Below are positions 54,785 through 63,253 of a stretch of 64,000 bases of DNA, piece after piece. A program made the position numbers and the translations under genes. Source of the stretch: Ignatzschineria rhizosphaerae (GTDB lineage: Bacteria; Pseudomonadota; Gammaproteobacteria; Cardiobacteriales; Wohlfahrtiimonadaceae); NCBI RefSeq assembly GCF_022655595.1, contig NZ_CP093379.1, positions 2,740,010 through 2,804,009 on the forward strand, written 5' to 3'. The notes beneath the pieces were generated by a model that worked only from the letters and a program-made list of their open reading frames with translations, searched no databases and was not told the origin of the DNA. Within the stretch, counting starts at the first letter, position 1. Each line of letters starts with the position of its first letter.

Positions 54785-55210
54785 ATGAAGGAATTTTATC
54801 AAAGACTTATATTTACACGTCTTTCAATGAACCTTAATAAAAAAGAATTTGGTGCTTTAGGCGGTGTTAGCGATGTCTCACAAGGGCGTTATGAAGATGA
54901 AAACCCAGATAAAAGACAGAATCCAGGATTAGATTATTTATTAAATCTTAATAGAAACAATGTGGATATTTATTATCTACTTACTGGAGAAAGCTCTTCT
55001 AAGAACTTGAATACTGAAGAAAGCTTGCTATTAGAAATCTTCCGTAACAGTGATGATGAATCTAAAAAACTGATGTTAGATATTTGTCGCAAGTTCTCAG
55101 GATTGCCAGTATCACAAAATAACAATCGTCAAATTGAAGGTGTGGGGCAATATACTGAGAAAGAGATTATCAATCATAATCCTACTTTTGATCAGTCTAA
55201 AAAAAAATAG
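54785..55210 (+). CDS. Prophage repressor (HTH, XRE-like)
   Basis: About 141 aa from ATG 54785. An HTH segment (RLSMNLNKKEFGALGGVSDV) followed by YLLNLNRNNVDIYYLLTGES, typical of small P2-type C or CI-like repressors lacking a self-cleavage domain. Divergent from the early operon with two inverted repeats between. It heads a rightward operon: the next gene's GTG overlaps its stop by 1 bp. Confidence 0.82.
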   Translation: MKEFYQRLIFTRLSMNLNKKEFGALGGVSDVSQGRYEDENPDKRQNPGLDYLLNLNRNNVDIYYLLTGESSSKNLNTEESLLLEIFRNSDDESKKLMLDICRKFSGLPVSQNNNRQIEGVGQYTEKEIINHNPTFDQSKKK

Positions 55211-55602
55211 TGAACTATTTTATAGAACAAATGGATTTATATGATTCAGGAGAAATTGATCGTAATTCTTTGTTTTATACTTTTTTGGACGTTCAAAAGC
55301 AGTTAAAAAAAGAAGAATATTTGAAAGAGATAGCTATTAGGCAACATGCTGAAAAAATGGAGAGAAGAAGGAAGTTATATAGTATCGGGTGGCTTTTGCT
55401 AATCTTTTTTATTTGCTGTTTTATACTTATTAACGTGAAGTCAATACCTGCCACAAATGAGGCTGAGGCATTAGCCAATATATTGTTTATTCCTGTTATA
55501 TTTTTTTCTGGATTTTGGGTCTATCGAGACACTATGAAAGGTATCAAAAAACGATTAAAGGTAGAACATCAATGCTTTATTGATAAGACTAAGCTAAGTT
55601 AG
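55210..55602 (+). CDS. Lysogenic-operon membrane protein
   Basis: 130 aa; GTG start overlaps the repressor stop (TAGTG), implying translational coupling. Predicted: cytoplasmic helical N-terminus, then two transmembrane helices (WLLLIFFICCFILINVKSI, ALANILFIPVIFFSGFWVY) and a basic tail. No family recognised. Co-expression with the repressor suggests a lysogen function. Confidence 0.75.
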   Translation: MNYFIEQMDLYDSGEIDRNSLFYTFLDVQKQLKKEEYLKEIAIRQHAEKMERRRKLYSIGWLLLIFFICCFILINVKSIPATNEAEALANILFIPVIFFSGFWVYRDTMKGIKKRLKVEHQCFIDKTKLS

Positions 55603-55618
55603 CTGATATGGAGGAACT

Positions 55619-56134
55619 ATGGACGTTATATTAGGTTTAATATTTTGGGGCTTAGTGATCTATTATTTTGTTAGGCGTAGTAAAAGAAAGAAGCTTGAGA
55701 AACAGAAGTTACTGCAAGCCATTGAGAATAGTCGTCAAGAATCTCGTGCTCACGAGTCTTTGGATACTACGGATGCTGAAGCATATCTTCTAGCGCAAGA
55801 ATCCTTAAAATATGTGGATGAAAGAGAAGAGAAACAGTCCAAATATAGTGACAGGAAAAAATATTTTAATATATTTGATGACCCAAATATTGAAACTGCC
55901 GCTAAATCCCATAGAAATAGCCCAATAATTATTACTTTTATCTATGAGCGAGAAGATGAAGAAGGTAATGTTATTTCAAGCCAAGAAAGAGCTGTTCATC
56001 CCTACTATAGGGATGAAGATTACCTTGAAGGGTTTTGTTTAGATTATGAGGCAGAGCGAACCTTTAGAATAGATCGTATTGCTAGATTTACGGGAAATAG
56101 CAAGGCGATTTTTGATGCGTTAGATGCCAGTTAA
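55619..56134 (+). CDS. Membrane-anchored WYL-like domain protein
   Basis: 171 aa with GGAGG before the ATG. One N-terminal transmembrane helix (VILGLIFWGLVIYYFV), a charged helical linker, then a C-terminal region: IIITFIYEREDEEGNV, HPYYRDEDYLEGFCLDYEAE, FRIDRIARF. This last block looks like the WYL domain, which senses nucleotide or nucleic-acid ligands in defence and phage regulators. A WYL-like domain without HTH and tied to the membrane is unusual. The family call is by motif only. Confidence 0.65.
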   Translation: MDVILGLIFWGLVIYYFVRRSKRKKLEKQKLLQAIENSRQESRAHESLDTTDAEAYLLAQESLKYVDEREEKQSKYSDRKKYFNIFDDPNIETAAKSHRNSPIIITFIYEREDEEGNVISSQERAVHPYYRDEDYLEGFCLDYEAERTFRIDRIARFTGNSKAIFDALDAS

Positions 56135-56152
56135 TCATTAAAGGAGAGCATG

Positions 56153-56509
56153 ATGAAAAATATTTTATTAGGGGCTTTATTAGTTGTTGGTACTACTTCA
56201 TTTGCTACTTCGGCAGAGTGGTACGATGGTGGGACTTTACATCAATCGACAAGGGCAGAATGGGGTAAAGGTTCAGAAGCTAATAAGTTAGCTACTTGTG
56301 GGGATTGGGTTTCTGGCTTTTATAGTAATAAAAGACTTAATGCGAACCTAATGGCATTAATAGAAGTTAAAAAAATGAATGGTATTAAAGAGATATCAGA
56401 AGGGTGTGTGCAAATGCTTGATGCCGCAAATGGGCCTGAAACAGCAACCCAAAAATCTGCAGAGTTGTTTATTTTAGGTTCTATGATGGGCGGTTGGATT
56501 GAGTTATAG
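56153..56509 (+). CDS. Lysogenic-operon exported protein
   Basis: About 118 aa from the second ATG (56153), with AAGGAG at better spacing. Signal peptide MKNILLGALLVVGTTSFATS; mature part with two cysteines (TCGDWVSGFYS ... SEGCVQ) that could form a disulfide in the periplasm. It has a faint resemblance to small HdeA-like or Tai-type immunity proteins, not enough for a call. Confidence 0.65.
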   Translation: MKNILLGALLVVGTTSFATSAEWYDGGTLHQSTRAEWGKGSEANKLATCGDWVSGFYSNKRLNANLMALIEVKKMNGIKEISEGCVQMLDAANGPETATQKSAELFILGSMMGGWIEL

Positions 56510-56519
56510 GAAAGACGGT

Positions 56520-57347
56520 ATGTGGAAAAAAATAATTGTTGGTTTTCTTTTAACAGTTTCTCTTATATTTATTGGATTTTATGCAGAGCTCTCTTGGAAT
56601 TTAATTGAAGGTTATCCAGGGATATTTAAGGATTATCCTATGATCTTTGTAGGACTTGGAGCCGCAATAGCTGCTTTGGTTGGCGTTGTCATTAGCCAAG
56701 GTTGGCAGACGTATAACATTAAATTACAAAGTGCTTATGCACGAGAGTTAAAAGAACAAGAGTTAGCTTACAATAAAAATGTTTTGATTAGTGAAGAATC
56801 AGAAGCTATTAAAAAAGAGTTTATTATCAATACAATAAAAATAAAAAATCAATGTAAGCTATTAGTAGATAGTATACATGATCGTTACTATTTAGCAGTT
56901 TTAGAAAAAGAATCTATAGTTGAAGCCAAGCTTGATGGTGAAAATTCAATATTTGTTAAGGAAAATAAAGAGGATGTTAAAAAAATGTCTTATGATTGCT
57001 ATGAGAGATATAGAGAAACACTCATAGATTTTTATAATATTTCTTCATCTTTTCAATATACTTTGATTAAAAAAGGGGCGGAAAAATATTATCAAGAATA
57101 TATAGAGTTGAAAAAAGAGATGTTTAAGATGAAAGAAAAACTTTCAAATAAAACTTACCAAAGTATTAATAAATTAAATAGAATTAGAACTTTACCGGAT
57201 TTAAGAGAAGAGAGATATAGTTTCATAGATGAATATAATAATGACTCTCTATCTTTTTTGAATGACACTTTAAATCCTTTTTTTGATAACATTATTTCTG
57301 AAATATATTCTTCACCTTCCACTGAAAATCCGACACAAACCGGTTAG
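56520..57347 (+). CDS. Lysogenic-operon membrane protein with coiled-coil domain
   Basis: About 275 aa from ATG 56520 with AGGAAAGA upstream (a TTG at 56499 would add seven residues). Two transmembrane helices (IIVGFLLTVSLIFIGFYAEL, IFVGLGAAIAALVGVVIS), then a long Lys/Glu-rich helical cytoplasmic domain (~70-260). The layout resembles some phage exclusion or abortive-infection membrane proteins, as a topological analogy only. Confidence 0.68.
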   Translation: MWKKIIVGFLLTVSLIFIGFYAELSWNLIEGYPGIFKDYPMIFVGLGAAIAALVGVVISQGWQTYNIKLQSAYARELKEQELAYNKNVLISEESEAIKKEFIINTIKIKNQCKLLVDSIHDRYYLAVLEKESIVEAKLDGENSIFVKENKEDVKKMSYDCYERYRETLIDFYNISSSFQYTLIKKGAEKYYQEYIELKKEMFKMKEKLSNKTYQSINKLNRIRTLPDLREERYSFIDEYNNDSLSFLNDTLNPFFDNIISEIYSSPSTENPTQTG

Positions 57348-57404
57348 AAGTATTAACTCGTTGTGTAAATCTGGCATTACAATTAATGCTTTTTAGGTAA
57401 CAGC

Positions 57405-58484
57405 ATGACCTATTTTCAAATAGTTATATTAGCCCCATTTTGTTTACTTTTACTTATTGCACTTTCTTTATTTCTTTATGAAATATGTGGTCTGAAAAAA
57501 CTATTTAAATGGTGGTTAGGACTTGATTTTGATACAAAGATTATAGGTACAGCTCCATGTATATTGTTGATTATTTTGGTTCTTATATTTTTGGTTTCCG
57601 ATACTACTGAGGGGTATAAATCAATAGTATCAATGATGCTTCAAGTATCAGGAGTATCACTGGGGCTAGTTGCCGCAACTATAGCTTTCAGAAACTACCT
57701 TAGGAAGTCAGGGGATAAAATTTCATATATACCTATAAAAATGAATACTAATGAAGGGTATTCATTTTTATTGCACAATCAGAAAGATAAACAAGCCTTT
57801 GTTTTTGCAATAGATGCTGTTTTAGCCAAAAATAAGAAAAGAATTAGGTTGGTGGACTACTCGAAGCCTCCTATGGAACTAATAACAATTTCTCCGTTTG
57901 GAAGTCAACAGATAGATTTACCAAAAGCTGATAAATATGGGGATAGCGATCTACTTTCTTTTGATATTGAAGAAGTATCTCACTTAATATGTATTACTAC
58001 TAATGGTGAAATGAAGGTAGAAGAGCAAATTTTTAAAAGTTTATCAGATAAATATATTGAGCAAGAAAATATTATTCGTTCAAATTATATTATTAATAAA
58101 CCTTTAGAATATGATTTTGAAGTAAGCCCTAAAGCTAGGTATTGGGTGTTTTTTGACTATAGCTATAGTACTTCATACTCAGGTATTAGCAGTTCTAGAG
58201 CTATTTTAACAGCTTATATTGAAAATGGACAATTTTTAGTATGTGAATGTATGGATAATAAAATTAATGATAAGCGTTATTATTCTTATATTTTGGAAAA
58301 AGCTCATAAGAAAACTGTTGATGAATCAAATTATTGTTCTTACGGAGACAAAAAGGCGTCAGAAGGCACATATTTAGTTAATGGTCTGTTGGAACAGGAA
58401 TTACATATTGATTATATTCTGAAACCTGCAATTAAAATCATAAGTATTAATAAAATTTCTTATAGCAATATCCCTATGCTTTAA
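57405..58484 (+). CDS. Lysogenic-operon membrane protein with large soluble domain
   Basis: 359 aa. Three transmembrane helices (~5-28, 44-64, 77-95) and a ~260-residue soluble domain with no motif I recognise. Its 3' end overlaps the end of the tail gene D, on the opposite strand, by 11 bp. Last gene of the operon. Confidence 0.68.
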   Translation: MTYFQIVILAPFCLLLLIALSLFLYEICGLKKLFKWWLGLDFDTKIIGTAPCILLIILVLIFLVSDTTEGYKSIVSMMLQVSGVSLGLVAATIAFRNYLRKSGDKISYIPIKMNTNEGYSFLLHNQKDKQAFVFAIDAVLAKNKKRIRLVDYSKPPMELITISPFGSQQIDLPKADKYGDSDLLSFDIEEVSHLICITTNGEMKVEEQIFKSLSDKYIEQENIIRSNYIINKPLEYDFEVSPKARYWVFFDYSYSTSYSGISSSRAILTAYIENGQFLVCECMDNKINDKRYYSYILEKAHKKTVDESNYCSYGDKKASEGTYLVNGLLEQELHIDYILKPAIKIISINKISYSNIPML

Positions 58485-59463
58485 CCTCTCCCTGAAGCTC
58501 AGACACAAACCCATTAGAAGCATCAATTCGATGCGTGATAGTGGTCACTATCCAGTTATGATTATCCATTTCAGTCTTGAAGCCCACCAATTTGAGTGGG
58601 CTTTCTGCACTTAGTTCTGCATTGCCTCGTGCGAGATTAACGCTCACACTTGCTAAGCTGCGCTTTAGACGTTTGAATTGTTGATCCGCTGCGGTTTTAG
58701 CCTCCTTTTCATTGTTGTAAATCTTTCTAATCTTAAACGGCCGGCGATCTTCACCAACTATTAATGTTTGGCGTTTGGCTTTGTCTGAAAGCAGAAAACG
58801 CACCTCAACTCCTGTGTATTGGTCACGGTCAGAAACTGTGTAGTTATGTTGATCTCCATCTGATCGGTGGTGCGTGATCGTATCCAGGCTTTCCCCTGAA
58901 GCCGTTTTACCGGCACCCCGTTCTAAAAAGAGCAGTGTTCCATTTTTAATCGTCGCAATAGCGTCATACTCTTCAGCAATTCGAGTGAGAAGATTCGCAT
59001 CAGACTCGTTTGCTTGCGACTTCTCTTTGATTTTGATCTTTTGGTAAATCTCAGCAACCTTGGATTCTAGCTTATGTTTTTTGGCAATCGCTTCGACAAT
59101 CTCTTGAATCGTTTTATTCTCAAAGAGTAAGCTTTTACGCTCTAAGAGCTCTTTCTTAAAGTCTGCAGAGTGAGCTCCAATAGTAATAATATCGGGTGGG
59201 CCAGAGTGCATGACTGAATCAACGATGAACTTGCCTTTATTAATGAGATTGATACCAAAGCCAATGGCGATCTGGATCTCGGCATCACGATTTGGGAGTT
59301 CTATTAAACCGTCAGAATCATTAATCACAATCTGCAAGGTATCGGCATCAAAGCCTCTGTTTTCAATCAGAGAGATACTATTGATATTATTATTGAGTAA
59401 GATAGACGGCATCCCATTAATCGTGATGGCCACATTTGGTTGATTTTGATTTATTACTAACAT
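58474..59463 (-). CDS. D: P2-like tail protein gpD (late control D family)
   Basis: 329 aa baseplate/tail hub protein needed for tail completion in P2. It begins MLVINQNQPNVAITINGMPS, has the family's HHRSDGDQHNYTVSDRDQYT region and ends ...ASNGFVSELQGEVKA. Starts 1 bp after gene U. Convergent with the lysogenic operon and overlapping it by 11 bp. Confidence 0.9.
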   Translation of the reverse strand: MLVINQNQPNVAITINGMPSILLNNNINSISLIENRGFDADTLQIVINDSDGLIELPNRDAEIQIAIGFGINLINKGKFIVDSVMHSGPPDIITIGAHSADFKKELLERKSLLFENKTIQEIVEAIAKKHKLESKVAEIYQKIKIKEKSQANESDANLLTRIAEEYDAIATIKNGTLLFLERGAGKTASGESLDTITHHRSDGDQHNYTVSDRDQYTGVEVRFLLSDKAKRQTLIVGEDRRPFKIRKIYNNEKEAKTAADQQFKRLKRSLASVSVNLARGNAELSAESPLKLVGFKTEMDNHNWIVTTITHRIDASNGFVSELQGEVKA

Positions 59464-59901
59464 TTATAGCCCCAATGCACCTTTCATGCCGACAGCGATT
59501 TTTGAATAATCTAGGTTATCATCACCTTCACGTTTGAAATTGATCGTGTACTCAATCACCTTTGGCCGTCCGTCGGCGACTTGATGAGTTTCTGATGTTG
59601 TCATGCTCTCAATCACATAAAAACCATGCGTTGTGCCGTTCGATTCAATTAACGGGAATGCTAATCCTGATGCCGCTTGAATCTCAAATGTCTGCAGTGC
59701 TAAACGGCCACCTGTTACAAATGGCACTAATGTGCCAGTGATGGTAATTTTATCTTCACCTGGACCAAGATATTGCCGTGCATCTCTTGCCCCAATTCGT
59801 TTATTATATGCGTGGTTAAAGTTTTTCTCAGTACTCACTTGAGCGTAGGGCACATTACTTGCCGAAAACAGCGAGAAGCCCCAAATCATTTGCGGTAACA
59901 T
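59464..59901 (-). CDS. U: P2-like tail protein gpU
   Basis: 145 aa, MLPQMIWGFSLFSASNVPYA, with LGPGEDKITITGTLVP; typical gpU (tail terminator/connector). Overlaps gene T by 1 bp and leads into D. Confidence 0.9.
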   Translation of the reverse strand: MLPQMIWGFSLFSASNVPYAQVSTEKNFNHAYNKRIGARDARQYLGPGEDKITITGTLVPFVTGGRLALQTFEIQAASGLAFPLIESNGTTHGFYVIESMTTSETHQVADGRPKVIEYTINFKREGDDNLDYSKIAVGMKGALGL

Positions 59902-62606
59902 TAGTGTTCATCTCCTATAAATGCTTTGCTTTTGATAGCTCGTGCAACAGCGCCCCCAATTACGTCTGGGCTTGCGTTAGTGGTTGCATGAACCTCAACG
60001 TGTACTTCTTGATGATTAGTAGTAGTGATATTCTTAATAGGATTAGCAGGAGTAATGACTAATGCTGCAGTTCCTGCATTCGTTCTTTGCTTCGGTGTGC
60101 GTCCGAAAACCCCATCCAATTGCTCTCCTATTAAGTCACCGGTATAACTCAAGCTATTTGCAAAGTAATCGTAAGTATTACCGGCAACGTTGCCCGTTTT
60201 TTTCATCCAGTCAGGTGCTTCAAATGAGAAAAGCTCGCTAATTCCGGTGATCATCTGCTGAATTAAGTCTAGAACCCATTCAAACATATCAACAACGGGT
60301 TGTGTGGCACTCAGTATAAAATCCCACATAGAGCCAAACCAACCAGCAATTGTACTCCAGTTGTCACCAATCCATTCAAAGCCCTTGATTACTTCTTTAA
60401 TCGCTTGCATTAACCAAGCAAACGGTAATGTTGCAACATCATAGATGAAACTAAGTAATGGTCCGATATATGGAATCTCATAGATCAGATCGCTAACGCT
60501 ATTACGAAAGTCTAATAAGAAATCGAGTATCCCTCGGGATGTATTAAAAAAGTTGGTAAACCCACTCGTATCAATAGTAGGCGATACCCACATATTGCCA
60601 AGCCACTCAACCCCTTGGATTGCTTTTTCAATTAACCAGGATAATAGTAGAAATGGTGCGGTAGATAGCTCATAAATAAAGCTTAAAGCACTTCCTATAA
60701 CTGGGATTCTCTTTAGAATATCGCTAATGTTTTTACGAAGATTAAGTATGAAGTCAACACTTCCTCTTAGTAAGCCCGTAAACTTATTAGCGCCAGACAT
60801 ATCAAATGCTGGCATTATCCAAGCATTGCTAATCCAACTAATACCCTCGATTACTTTGTCGATCACCCATTTTAAGAGGAGAAAAGGTGCAGTAGAGAGT
60901 TCATAAATAAAGCTTAATACTCCTCCAATAATCGGGATTTTAGATAAGAACTCACTGATTCTTTTGCGTAATGTAACAAGAGATTCCAATCCCTTTTGGA
61001 TATAAGTTACTGGCGCATCAAAGAACGCCTGGAAGAACTCCCATATTTGATCTTTATAGTAAACAAGAGCGACAATGGCGGCGATTATCGCCGCTATCAC
61101 AAGTACAATAGGGTTCGCTAAAACAGCCATATTGAAAATAGCCATCGCAATAGATAGTGCTCCTAGCCCTCCTACAACTGCAACAATGCCGGCTGTTACT
61201 CTAAAGAGAGTGCCGGCAAGCTTGGGATTTTCTTTAATCCAGTCACTGATTTTACGAGTCATCTCTGTGATGGACTGAATGAGTGAACGAATACCGCCAG
61301 TTTCAAGCTCTGATACGTTTATTTGTACGGCTTCAATAGCGGATAAAAATCCAACCCAATCACCTTTAACGTTGTCAGACATTACGCCAGCAACTCTTGC
61401 GGCTTCTCCTTCAGCGTTATAAGCAGCTTCGATTATTTTGATAAATTCATCATAACCATTTTCATCTATGAAACCGGCAAATCCAGCGGCTGCCTCTTTA
61501 CCGGCAATATCAGTTAAGTATCCTAGCCTTTGGGCATCTCCCATTTTTTCGGTAGCTTTGATCATATCAATAATGATGTCAGGCATTCCTCGGAAGTTAC
61601 CTGCAGCATCTTTAGTTTTTATCTTCAAAGTATCAAGTGCTTTAGCCGCTCGACCTGTCGGAGCCGCTAAGTTTACTGCTAATGTTTTCAGGGATGTTCC
61701 TGCTTGTGAGCCTTGAATCCCGATATTTCCTAAAATACCTGCCATTGCGGCTGTTTCTTCTAGCGGGATATTGAGCTTGTTGGCAATAGGAGCAACGTAT
61801 TTCATCGTTTCACCGAGAGTCTCAATACTTGTATTAGTACGAGTAAATACGCTCACTAAAATATCTGAAACCTTATTCATTTCGCTTGGATCTAATCCAA
61901 AAGCAGAGAGAATATTAGAACCGATATCTGCAGCACGTCCAACATCAACACCACCTGCTTTCGCAAGATCAAGCGTTGAGGGCAGGGCATCCATAATTGC
62001 TTGGGGATCAAAGCCGGCCATTGCATAGAACCCTTGTGCATCCGCTGCTTGTGTTGCACTGGCCCACGTTGTTGCACCTAATTCTTTTGCTTGTTCACGG
62101 AGTTTTGCAAGCATAGGATCATCTGCGTTCATACGAGTTAAGGCTTGCACTTTACTCATTTGTTCATCAAAGTTGAAGCCTGGCATCATGAAGCGTGCGC
62201 CCACATATGTTGCTGCGGTAGCGGCTCCCGTCATTTTTACGCCACGACTCATTTGCTCTTTGCCACGATCCATTGCGGCTTGTCTGCGTCTAACTAATCC
62301 CATCTCCTTATCCATTTTTGCATTACGCATATCAATGGCTTTGTTGGTTTCATTAATGCGACTTAGTAGCTCTTTTTCTGATTGAATCAATTCATTAGAA
62401 ACCGGAGCTCCAATTTTAGCGAGTCGTTGTTGCTCGGCCTGAACATCTTTTAAAGCGCCTTTTGTGGATTTTAAGACACTATTATATTGTCCCATATCGG
62501 CTCTATAACCTTGGCTTAAGCGCTGTGACTGCTTTGCAATGCCACGAAGCGGGGCAGTGATCTTATCAATGGCCGCTATTTGGACTTTTAATTGTAGATT
62601 GCTCAT
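59901..62606 (-). CDS. T: P2-like tail tape measure protein gpT
   Basis: 901 aa; its length sets tail length. An N-terminal coiled region, the tape-measure domain (~140-470; MPGFNFDEQMSKVQALT, LGNIGIQGSQAGTSLKTLAV), hydrophobic helices (~465-515), then three ~78-residue repeats (~545-750) each containing P-x-IG...LSFIY. No Shine-Dalgarno lies directly before the ATG; AGGAGG is about 50 nt upstream, on the far side of a hairpin. Confidence 0.92.
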   Translation of the reverse strand: MSNLQLKVQIAAIDKITAPLRGIAKQSQRLSQGYRADMGQYNSVLKSTKGALKDVQAEQQRLAKIGAPVSNELIQSEKELLSRINETNKAIDMRNAKMDKEMGLVRRRQAAMDRGKEQMSRGVKMTGAATAATYVGARFMMPGFNFDEQMSKVQALTRMNADDPMLAKLREQAKELGATTWASATQAADAQGFYAMAGFDPQAIMDALPSTLDLAKAGGVDVGRAADIGSNILSAFGLDPSEMNKVSDILVSVFTRTNTSIETLGETMKYVAPIANKLNIPLEETAAMAGILGNIGIQGSQAGTSLKTLAVNLAAPTGRAAKALDTLKIKTKDAAGNFRGMPDIIIDMIKATEKMGDAQRLGYLTDIAGKEAAAGFAGFIDENGYDEFIKIIEAAYNAEGEAARVAGVMSDNVKGDWVGFLSAIEAVQINVSELETGGIRSLIQSITEMTRKISDWIKENPKLAGTLFRVTAGIVAVVGGLGALSIAMAIFNMAVLANPIVLVIAAIIAAIVALVYYKDQIWEFFQAFFDAPVTYIQKGLESLVTLRKRISEFLSKIPIIGGVLSFIYELSTAPFLLLKWVIDKVIEGISWISNAWIMPAFDMSGANKFTGLLRGSVDFILNLRKNISDILKRIPVIGSALSFIYELSTAPFLLLSWLIEKAIQGVEWLGNMWVSPTIDTSGFTNFFNTSRGILDFLLDFRNSVSDLIYEIPYIGPLLSFIYDVATLPFAWLMQAIKEVIKGFEWIGDNWSTIAGWFGSMWDFILSATQPVVDMFEWVLDLIQQMITGISELFSFEAPDWMKKTGNVAGNTYDYFANSLSYTGDLIGEQLDGVFGRTPKQRTNAGTAALVITPANPIKNITTTNHQEVHVEVHATTNASPDVIGGAVARAIKSKAFIGDEH
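60356..60974 (-). repeat. Triplicated ~78-codon repeat in the tape measure gene
   Basis: Units centred on PIIGGVLSFIYELSTAPF, PVIGSALSFIYELSTAPF and PYIGPLLSFIYDVATLPF, each followed by a hydrophobic helix and an aromatic WxxxxW-like end, repeat at about 78-residue spacing. Confidence 0.85.
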
Positions 62607-62612
62607 ATAAAA

Positions 62613-62660
62613 AAAGAGTCTGCGATCTTAGTGCGGGAATCTGCAGACTCTTTACCTCCT
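62613..62660 (-). promoter_or_regulatory. Hairpin bridging Shine-Dalgarno and start codon of gene T
   Basis: AGGAGG (62655-62660) overlaps the E' stop. It is followed by a 10-bp perfect stem (AAGAGTCTGC at 62643-62652 with GCAGACTCTT at 62614-62623, 19-nt loop) and then TTTTTAT-ATG. Folding leaves about 9 nt between AGGAGG and the ATG. It also has the form of a rho-independent terminator. Confidence 0.6.
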
Positions 62661-63191
62661 ATTTCTTTTGCTTCGATTCATCCATTGCGGTTTGTTGTCT
62701 ATCGTTTTCGAGTATTGCTTCACAGTTCCAGATCAGTAGGTCTGTGAGTGACATCTCGATCAAATCGCGATAAGTGAAGAATGGGAATGTTAATCCAATT
62801 CCTCTGATTAAATCCTCAACGTAGATGCCTACATCGCTTGTGTCGTTAGAAGCTGAATTTCTGCCCCTGATTCCTGCAAGCCTTTTACTAAATCGTTCAA
62901 GTTCTTTGGGAATAAAAACCCCAACACTAAGTTATTAATCATGTTGAAGTCACCAAGCCCTAAACGCTCAACTGATTGCAATGGCCAATCACTAACTGCA
63001 GAGACGAAGTTCATCACTTGCTGGGTATCACCGGATTGTAGCTGTGTGATTGAGATTCCTTTCATGTTGCCGGCGTATGGTTTTTTGAGTGTGATCTCGG
63101 TATATTCCTTCTCGCCGATCATTACTGGTTCATCAAGCTTGAGTGTTACGCCAGTGATAGTTTCTTTGATTTTTTCTTCTTTCTTACTCAT
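62659..63191 (-). CDS. E: P2-like tail assembly chaperones gpE and gpE+E' (-1 frameshift)
   Basis: Gene E runs from ATG 63191 (AGGAAA upstream) to TAG 62829, about 120 aa (MSKKEEKIKETITGVTLKLD...). The slippery heptamer C CCA AAG (62904-62910) is in the E frame; a -1 shift there opens a frame without stops (KELERFSKRLAGIRGRNSAS ... DVGIYVEDLIRGIGL ... MDESKQKK) to TAG 62659, giving an E+E' product of about 177 aa. This matches the conserved E/E' organisation of P2-like tails. Confidence 0.85.
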
Positions 63192-63253
63192 GACTGTTTT
63201 CCTATATTTCAATAAATTAATGGATTAAATTAATGCTTTAGGCAATGCCTGGC

